A stretch of DNA of 31,977 bases, taken from positions 1 through 31,977 of the forward strand of contig CAZIDB010000017.1 of NCBI GenBank assembly GCA_964537965.1. Direction: 5' to 3'. The notes under the pieces are model-generated. The model was not told where the DNA came from. It saw only the letters and a program-made list of their open reading frames with translations, and made no database searches. The position numbers and the translations under genes are program-made. The stretch comes from SURF-24 sp964537965 (GTDB taxonomy: Bacteria; Bacteroidota; Ignavibacteria; Ignavibacteriales; SURF-24). Within the stretch, counting starts at the first letter, position 1. Each line of letters opens with the position of its first letter. Below are positions 25,573 through 31,977 of the stretch, one piece after another.

Positions 25573-28353
25573 TCATTCATTTTTAATTTCAGATTCAAAA
25601 TGATAACTACCTGAACCTATTTCAAATACAGACCTGCCGTTTTCATTTTTTATAAACTTCACTCCTTCAGATTCATTAATTATCTTTCCGCTTTCTTTTA
25701 CATTGCTTTGATCATCTGAAGGAATAAATACTGTAGCTGAAGTGTTAAATGGTATTTCAACATCCCAATAGAATTTCCTTTCCTTGCCGGTAGTTTTATT
25801 ACATTCAACTTTCCAATTACTTTTTATCATGCCATACATCGAATTATATGAAGCGTCAGCAAATGTTAAATTGCCTGAGGGTTGTGGTTTCATTATTATA
25901 TTTTTAAAAGCAGGTTTTGCAGGATCAGTTGCAATACCCGCAATATCTTCAAATAACCATACAATAAAATCTCCAAGAAGCATTACGTGATTTGCCGAAT
26001 TCATTTTAGGTGGAGCAGTATTACCGTTCCATAATTCCCATATTGTAGTTGCGCCATTTTCAATCATATAACCAAAGCCTGGATAGGTTTTGTTTTCTGC
26101 TATCGTTAATGCCAATTCCTGTTTTCCATTATCTGTCAAAGTTCGCATAATCCACTGCTGACCAATAGCGCCGCAGCTAGTGTGGTAGTTATAATCATTA
26201 ACCAACCTGGCTACTATATTATCGGCAACTTTACTTCTGAATTCTTCAGGTGGAATATTAAATGAAAGAGCCACCAAATTTGCAGTAGGTGTATTATTAG
26301 CATAGAAAAAGCTGTCCTTGTTAAAAAATGTACTGTTAATAGATTCCTTAACTTTTTCAGACAATAGATTAAATTCACCGGCATCTTCAGTTTTATTAAG
26401 TAGAAGAGCATATTCATTCATTAGAGTCAAATCAAAATAATAATATGCTGAACCGAGATAATTCCCTGGAGTAATTGTTTTAGGATCCTTGGAATGAATG
26501 ATATCCCGATTTTCCGATACCATACACCAATCGCCATAAGAATCTTTAGGCATCAGGTAATCTTTCATATAATTATCATGCATATAGAAAATCCATCTTT
26601 TCATTGCATCATAATTATCTGCTATAACTTGCAGGTTTCCGAATTGCCTGTACAGGTTACCGGGAATTATTATAAATGATGAAGGCCAGGTTACATTATC
26701 GGAATAAACTTTTCTGTATGTAGGACTAACATCCGAAATACTACCGTTCAGTTTCTGCCCATCCGAAATATCAGTCATCCATTTTGAGTAAAGAGCATTA
26801 ATATCAAAAATAAAACTTTCACCGAGTGAACCAACCGATCTATCACCCAGCCATGCTTGTCTTTCATCGCGCTGCGGGCAATCTGTTGGTAGGCTTCGAT
26901 AATTTCCCCTAATGCCCCGGAATGCCGCATCATAAACTTTATTTATGACTTCATTTGAACAATTAAAATATCCCGTTGTAGTTACATCATCATTAATTAC
27001 TTTTCCTTCTAATGTGTGTAAGTCGGGTTTCTGCTGTAAACCACTAAGCTCAACATATCTGAATCCGTGATAAGTAAAACGCGGCTCCCATTCCTCAAGA
27101 GCTTTACCTTTAGCGGTGTATATATCAGTTTGCCTTGCAAGGCGGAGATTTGCAGTATCAAGTTCTCCGGTTGGAGTAATGCGCTCTGCAAAGCGAAGTT
27201 TTATTCTTTCGCCCCTCTTTGCTTTTACTTTAAGTGAAACCCAACCGACCATGTTCTGACCCATATCATAAACATATACTGCAGGTTTAATTTCTGTAAT
27301 AGATATTGGTTTAATTGTATCTTCAATTTTAATCGGTTCTATCATTTGCGCACAGAGTTTTTCAGATGGAGCAGAGACCTTTTCAGCTTTCATCCACTTA
27401 CTATAATCGAAACCCGTTTTATTCCAGTCTTTCATTTCCTTACCGGCGTCATATTCTTCACCGCCAAATTCATTGTTACTTGTTATTGGACCATCTGCGG
27501 TGATATTCCAGGTTGTATCGCTCGATATGATTTCAATTCCACCATCGGAGTATTCTATGTTTAATTGAAAAATTAATTTAGGAAAGCCATAATGCTGATC
27601 CCATTTTATTGGAGAATAATATCTGCCACCGCCTAAGATTACACCAATTGCATTCTTGTTTTTGCGGATAGCTTTTGTAACGTTAAAAGTCATGTAATAT
27701 GATCTCCTGGGATATTCCGATAAAGCCGGAGCTAAAACCTGGTTGCCAATTTTTTCACCGTTGAAATACATTTCAAACAATCCAAGTCCACAGATAAATG
27801 CAGTTGCTTTTTTAACTTTACGGGATACATCAAATTCCTTTCGAAGATAACGTGCAGCCAGATTAAATTGTTTATCATTTCCCACTAAACTATCTAATCC
27901 TATCCAGTAACCTTTCCAATCTGTTTTATTCAATAATCCCATACTCCAATTAGCGAACTTACTCCATTCAGATTCAACATCTATATTGTTCCATATCTTT
28001 ACCTTCCAAAAGCAATCTTCACCGGAAGCTAATTCTTTTCCGTTATAGAATATATTTACACTTTCTTCGGAGTAAACTTTTTTCGAGTCCCACAAGTCGC
28101 CTTCATCTTTGTTTAATTTTTCCAATGAACTTGCGACTAAAATCCTGTATGCAGATTGTTTCTGGTTTCTTTGTTCCGATGTGGAGTACCACGACAAACG
28201 AGGTTTGGTAACATCAATACCTGAAGGATTAACCAAGTATTCGCACCTTAAATTTCCTAAGCGAAGGTCAGCACCTCCACCCTTTTCAAAGGGGTTTGCA
28301 AACGACAGCGATACACAAAAAGATAAACACAAAAACATAAGATTTGTTTTCAT
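25573..28353 (-). CDS. GH78 alpha-L-rhamnosidase
   Basis: A 926-residue exported enzyme (signal peptide about 1-19) that removes terminal alpha-L-rhamnose from glycans or glycosides by inversion. N-terminal accessory beta domains include LRCEYLVNPSGIDVTKPRLSW (37-56) and AARYLRKEF. The middle has the GH78 block VYVYDMGQNMVGWVSL (359-374). The (alpha/alpha)6 catalytic domain contains the family signature DCPQRDERQAWLGD (491-504) with the presumed general acid Glu497, and IWELWNG (771-777) with presumed base Glu773. A C-terminal beta domain follows. The domain set and length are normal for the family. It starts 4 nt after the stop of the C39-GHL gene, so the two are almost certainly co-transcribed. 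It carries no T9SS tail, hence is likely periplasmic. Confidence 0.95.
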   Translation of the reverse strand: MKTNLMFLCLSFCVSLSFANPFEKGGGADLRLGNLRCEYLVNPSGIDVTKPRLSWYSTSEQRNQKQSAYRILVASSLEKLNKDEGDLWDSKKVYSEESVNIFYNGKELASGEDCFWKVKIWNNIDVESEWSKFANWSMGLLNKTDWKGYWIGLDSLVGNDKQFNLAARYLRKEFDVSRKVKKATAFICGLGLFEMYFNGEKIGNQVLAPALSEYPRRSYYMTFNVTKAIRKNKNAIGVILGGGRYYSPIKWDQHYGFPKLIFQLNIEYSDGGIEIISSDTTWNITADGPITSNNEFGGEEYDAGKEMKDWNKTGFDYSKWMKAEKVSAPSEKLCAQMIEPIKIEDTIKPISITEIKPAVYVYDMGQNMVGWVSLKVKAKRGERIKLRFAERITPTGELDTANLRLARQTDIYTAKGKALEEWEPRFTYHGFRYVELSGLQQKPDLHTLEGKVINDDVTTTGYFNCSNEVINKVYDAAFRGIRGNYRSLPTDCPQRDERQAWLGDRSVGSLGESFIFDINALYSKWMTDISDGQKLNGSISDVSPTYRKVYSDNVTWPSSFIIIPGNLYRQFGNLQVIADNYDAMKRWIFYMHDNYMKDYLMPKDSYGDWCMVSENRDIIHSKDPKTITPGNYLGSAYYYFDLTLMNEYALLLNKTEDAGEFNLLSEKVKESINSTFFNKDSFFYANNTPTANLVALSFNIPPEEFRSKVADNIVARLVNDYNYHTSCGAIGQQWIMRTLTDNGKQELALTIAENKTYPGFGYMIENGATTIWELWNGNTAPPKMNSANHVMLLGDFIVWLFEDIAGIATDPAKPAFKNIIMKPQPSGNLTFADASYNSMYGMIKSNWKVECNKTTGKERKFYWDVEIPFNTSATVFIPSDDQSNVKESGKIINESEGVKFIKNENGRSVFEIGSGSYHFESEIKNE

Positions 28354-28357
28354 TTTT

Positions 28358-30304
28358 TTATTTCATTAGAATCATTTTCTTTACAGAAGTATAATTTTCC
28401 GCTGTCAATTTATAGAAATAAATTCCGCTTGGAAAATTTATACCGTTGAATTTTACTTTATGGATTCCACTTTCCATTTCACCATCAATAAGTACTACAA
28501 TCTCTTTTCCGAGAGGATTATAAACAGCCAGTGAAATTTTACCTGAACGCTTCAGCCGAAATTCAATTGACGTAACTGGATTAAACGGATTGGGATAATT
28601 CTGAGAAAGGATATAAGAATCCGAAGCCAAATCATTCTCCATACTTTCGTTCTCATCACAACCGGTAATTGTCAGCTTATCACAAAATTCCCATTGCCAA
28701 TCCTTAAGAGGATAACGGAAGAATACAACTCCTGATGAACCTTTAAGGGCAGCAAAATCCATGCTCTGTTGAAGCTCGAACGGTGTAGTAAAGTTTTTAT
28801 TATCATCCAATACCTGAAGCGCTGCAAAAATCTTACACCCGTTTGTAACCAGATTATTAAAATATTCAGTCTGGTTACCTACCCAGGCCGGATTCTCTTT
28901 ATAACTATGAGTAAATACTAAGGGGACAATGAACGAAAGATACTTTGAAATTGATGCTGCATCCTGTCCATATCTTTTAACAGTCTCTTCACTCTCCGGC
29001 ATAACAGAAGAGCTGAGCAGGATATTTGATTTATTGTTCTCATTCAGTTCTTCTTTTATCATCTTATAGTATTCATCAACGGCTTCAGATGCGCCAGAAT
29101 ACTCCTGTGCATTTTCAGGATATCTCAGGCAATCCAGGTAAATTCCGTCAACATCCATATTAGTTAAAGGCCGGATAATGTCCTTAAGAAAATAATTTCT
29201 ATAGGATGTATCTCTTGCATCAATCCATGATTTACCTGCTGTGGAATATTTACCTGATGAGAAAGCAGTTGTATCATTTAAAACATTTACCCACGCATGA
29301 ACTTTTACTCCCTTCAAGTGTGCTTCCGATATTAATTCTGAAAGTAGTTGAGTTTCAGGTTTTCCATCAATTCCTTTAACAAGCAAGAAAATATCTGTAA
29401 TACTATGTGAATATGCATTATGGATAAACTTACCAACGCCTTCCGTTATGTCAGTTGAAAAAACAAATATTCCTTTGCTTCCAACTTCGCAGGTATGCTG
29501 TGGTAAATTAACAGGCGTTATTTTTACTGCAAGCACAGAGCCATCACCAACCTGATCCCTGAAGTGTAATTTTAATGTTGATTCCGAGATAGAATAAACA
29601 GAAATACATTTTGCCGAACCAATACTTGTCTTATTCCCAACAAGTTCTGTCTGGTAAGAGTATGAATCCATTCCAAGCGGATATTTCCATCCATCCCATA
29701 TATAATAGTTAGTCAGATTAGGATCCGTCGTACTTTCTGCCCAGCCTGCAACAGTTATATAATGATGCTCTGTTGTGTTCATGACTATCAAGTAACCTTT
29801 ATCAAGGTAGCTTTTTACTTCGCTTAATTTTATATAACCATACAAAGCTGAATAGTCAGTAAGATCAGCATCAACACCTGCTATAATACTTTTTAAACCT
29901 GAATAACCAACGCCGGTATTGGTTACATGGTAGCCCAGGTAATTATGAGCAAGAAAATCTCCGAACGGATAAGTTGTATTCGCATTATAACAATACGGAT
30001 CTGAGGAAGTCAAACCACTCCTCTGATCAGTGGAATGATAATCAACTGCTCCGTATTTATCATAAAGTATTCTGTGGATGTTGGGCACGAAATAATGAAA
30101 GATCATCGCAAGTGCACTTGGTCCGCACCATCCTTCATATGTAGCAGAGCCGCTGAAGAAAGGTCCTTCATCTGCCTGGCTTGTAGGCTGCTGATGATAC
30201 CACATTCCCTTGTTAATATATTGAGCAACATTTACCTGTGCAAAAAGAATGCTTATCAAAATGTAAGTAAAGATAATCCGCCGGAATTTAATGAAGGTAA
30301 TCAT
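28358..30304 (-). CDS. C39-like peptidase / GHL fusion with T9SS tail
   Basis: A 648-residue secreted three-part protein. After a signal peptide (about 1-27), residues 35-240 look like a papain-like C39-type peptidase: Cys60 in GWCGPSALAMIFHYF, His180/His181 in EHHYITVAGW and Asp204 in YYIWDGW are a likely triad. Residues about 275-545 form a glycoside-hydrolase-like TIM barrel, with GVKVHAWVNV (332-341), MDVDGIYLDCLRYP (383-396) and GSSGVVFFRYPL (522-533). Residues 569-648 are a T9SS type A sorting domain (QNYPNPFNPVTSIEF to the end), so the protein should be exported by the Por system and held at the cell surface. The GHL part is a distant paralogue of those at 6840 and 30363. The pairing suggests action on a glycopeptide or peptidoglycan-like polymer, which is inference. 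Confidence 0.82.
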   Translation of the reverse strand: MITFIKFRRIIFTYILISILFAQVNVAQYINKGMWYHQQPTSQADEGPFFSGSATYEGWCGPSALAMIFHYFVPNIHRILYDKYGAVDYHSTDQRSGLTSSDPYCYNANTTYPFGDFLAHNYLGYHVTNTGVGYSGLKSIIAGVDADLTDYSALYGYIKLSEVKSYLDKGYLIVMNTTEHHYITVAGWAESTTDPNLTNYYIWDGWKYPLGMDSYSYQTELVGNKTSIGSAKCISVYSISESTLKLHFRDQVGDGSVLAVKITPVNLPQHTCEVGSKGIFVFSTDITEGVGKFIHNAYSHSITDIFLLVKGIDGKPETQLLSELISEAHLKGVKVHAWVNVLNDTTAFSSGKYSTAGKSWIDARDTSYRNYFLKDIIRPLTNMDVDGIYLDCLRYPENAQEYSGASEAVDEYYKMIKEELNENNKSNILLSSSVMPESEETVKRYGQDAASISKYLSFIVPLVFTHSYKENPAWVGNQTEYFNNLVTNGCKIFAALQVLDDNKNFTTPFELQQSMDFAALKGSSGVVFFRYPLKDWQWEFCDKLTITGCDENESMENDLASDSYILSQNYPNPFNPVTSIEFRLKRSGKISLAVYNPLGKEIVVLIDGEMESGIHKVKFNGINFPSGIYFYKLTAENYTSVKKMILMK

Positions 30305-30362
30305 ATTATTTATTTTTACTCACAATCATAGTTAAAGTATCTTTCAGTGACACAACCCGGAT

Positions 30363-31977
30363 TTATTTCAGTAACATCATCTTTCTTACCATAGAATAAT
30401 TTTCCGTATTCAACTTGTAGAAATAAATTCCGCTTGGTAGTACTGATCCGTTAAAGTTTATTTTATGAGATCCTCTTTCGACTATTCCATCTATCAGCAG
30501 GGCAACCTCTCTTCCCAGCAGATCATATACTTTCAGAGAGACCTTTCCTGAGGCGGGCAGTTGAAATTCTATTTTAGTTTCAGGATTAAAAGGATTAGGA
30601 TAATTTTGTTTAAGTTCAAATGCGCCCGGATGTAGTTTATCGGTTTCATTTACACTAACAGATGTAACTGTATCACCGTAAGTCCATGAATCCGGAGCCG
30701 AACAAGTTCTTACAGTGGCGTAGTTAGGCATTGTACTATCATTATCGCCATACCAGTTTATTGTACGGGCATATACCCAGAACATAGCAGCCGGATCATA
30801 ATCTACCGTATCTGTTGCAGAAAAATCAGGAAGCATTATTTTGGAGTTTATGAAATCATAATCCGTCTGAGCAAGTTCAAGTATATTTTCAATCATTATC
30901 TGGTTGCTTGTCTGAACTCCACCTGAATTAGCAGGACCGGCAATGTTTTTAATTACCGGAATTTTTTTAGGAGGAATACTATTGTTAGTGGAATATTGAC
31001 TAAGATAATAAGTCATCATATAATAAAAGTCTGCTGCAGATACAAACGAAGTATCGGTGCTATCCGTATAAACCGCCTGGGGAATTTTTGTTGCCGCCGT
31101 TAAAGAATCGCATACTCTTTTAGTCATATACAACATTTGTTGATGAGTTACCGTTTCAGGCTGAGCATCATAAATTTTCTTATAGGCAGTTTTAATCTCT
31201 TTCCATTGATCATCACTTACTGTTCCCCAGCGGAAATTCACAACTCCAGCCGCGCCACCGTCAAGTGAAAACTGTATCTGCTGTTTAACCTGGGTTGCAG
31301 TTACATTATCAAAGGTTTGATATCCGGTTGCAATACGGCATGTTGGAACAACTCTTTTTATAGCCTCCTGTGTAACGGTTTTAAGCCATGAGGGTGTTTC
31401 ACCATAACTATTGAAGTAAGCCATCGGACTAATCTCATTAAGTAATGGTGCATTCTGCGTATAATTCTGAGCGTAATGTACGTCAGCAATAGTCGAATCA
31501 TAAGCACCTTCCGGCATAAATGCAGCGGTAAGTTCGATGCCGGGTTTTACCTCAAGGATTAAATCCTTAATTGATTTAATATAATCATGTATTTCATCCT
31601 TCCTCATCGTTACCCATTTAACAACATCACTATCACCGGATGCATAAAGATTTATAAAGCCCTGCCCGGAATACTGGGTATAATTATCATTAAACAATTT
31701 AAGCAAACGTTGGGTATCGCATCCAAGCGAATCGGCTTTTTGTAAATGCAGAGGATCAAATGAATAAACCAAATGACTGTATCTTATAACGTCAAGGTGA
31801 ATTCCATCGCAGTCAAAATTATCAAGGAAATATTTTATATTATCTAAGACATATTGCTTATAACCAGGATATAGAAGATTTACTTTTGAATAGGTCATTG
31901 GATACGGATTAGTGTTGACTCCCGGTTTAGGACTGTGGTAAGCATGTGCATCGGGATGAGCAAGGATATACGCATTA
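30363..31977 (-). CDS. GHL protein with T9SS tail (N-terminus cut by right edge)
   Basis: The frame is open to the right edge (first full codon at 31976); the ATG at 31898 is internal, because the residues before it (HPDAHAYHSPKPG) still align with the paralogue at 6840-7976. At least 537 residues are visible. A glycoside-hydrolase-like barrel comes first, with FDCDGIHLDVIRYS near the start and an ISPMAYF block further on. A middle region without recognised motifs follows (about 170 residues). The protein ends in a T9SS type A sorting domain starting with LKQNYPNPFNPETKIEF. It should therefore be surface-exposed. It is far closer to the 6840 protein than to its direct neighbour at 28358. It is the first visible gene of the right-hand set. 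Substrate unknown. Confidence 0.82.
   Translation of the reverse strand, partial: NAYILAHPDAHAYHSPKPGVNTNPYPMTYSKVNLLYPGYKQYVLDNIKYFLDNFDCDGIHLDVIRYSHLVYSFDPLHLQKADSLGCDTQRLLKLFNDNYTQYSGQGFINLYASGDSDVVKWVTMRKDEIHDYIKSIKDLILEVKPGIELTAAFMPEGAYDSTIADVHYAQNYTQNAPLLNEISPMAYFNSYGETPSWLKTVTQEAIKRVVPTCRIATGYQTFDNVTATQVKQQIQFSLDGGAAGVVNFRWGTVSDDQWKEIKTAYKKIYDAQPETVTHQQMLYMTKRVCDSLTAATKIPQAVYTDSTDTSFVSAADFYYMMTYYLSQYSTNNSIPPKKIPVIKNIAGPANSGGVQTSNQIMIENILELAQTDYDFINSKIMLPDFSATDTVDYDPAAMFWVYARTINWYGDNDSTMPNYATVRTCSAPDSWTYGDTVTSVSVNETDKLHPGAFELKQNYPNPFNPETKIEFQLPASGKVSLKVYDLLGREVALLIDGIVERGSHKINFNGSVLPSGIYFYKLNTENYSMVRKMMLLK

Overview
The window looks like AT-rich DNA from an environmental member of the Bacteroidota/Ignavibacteriota group. 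The strongest clue is a C-terminal type IX secretion (T9SS) sorting domain of the QNYPNPFNP type on two proteins, and the tail of one on a third. A large TonB-dependent receptor with an N-terminal carboxypeptidase-regulatory-like domain fits this. A run of exactly 100 N at 8170-8269 shows that this is a draft or metagenome-assembled scaffold. I see no tRNA, rRNA, CRISPR array or insertion sequence.

Left region (1-6475, all + strand): a defence-type island. It starts inside a three-Cys-motif partner (TcmP) gene, followed by its usual neighbour, a DUF5131/Gp37-Gp68 three-Cys protein. Next come a type I restriction specificity subunit (hsdS), a secreted serine hydrolase, a Fic-family AMP-transferase with a C-terminal winged helix, and the type I methyltransferase hsdM. 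Overlaps link DUF5131 to hsdS (TAATG) and fic to hsdM (ATGA). No hsdR is in the window. Two near-identical 26-bp palindromes lie just upstream of fic and look like an operator pair.

Middle region (6840-18096, mostly - strand): a secreted glycoside-hydrolase-like (GHL) protein, a beta-helix-type secreted protein broken by the assembly gap, and a TonB-dependent receptor. These are followed by a compact operon read right to left: agaS-like sugar isomerase/deaminase, gatZ/kbaZ-like protein, EamA-type transporter and PfkB-type kinase. A DeoR-family regulator is divergent from this operon. Together they suggest regulated uptake and catabolism of an amino sugar such as galactosamine, ending at tagatose-6-phosphate and beyond. 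The catalytic class II aldolase partner of GatZ is missing.

Right region (18260-31977, - strand): a long same-strand set transcribed right to left. Its genes are a GHL protein with a T9SS tail (cut by the window edge), a C39-like peptidase fused to a GHL domain and a T9SS tail, a GH78 alpha-L-rhamnosidase, a URO-D-superfamily protein, an M20 metallopeptidase/deacylase, a sodium:solute symporter, a CBM9-like secreted protein and a secreted amidase. The set fits extracellular breakdown of a rhamnose-containing glycan or glycopeptide, with import by the symporter and the TonB-dependent receptor. The three GHL proteins are paralogues, so the locus from 6840 to the right edge probably works as one functional region.
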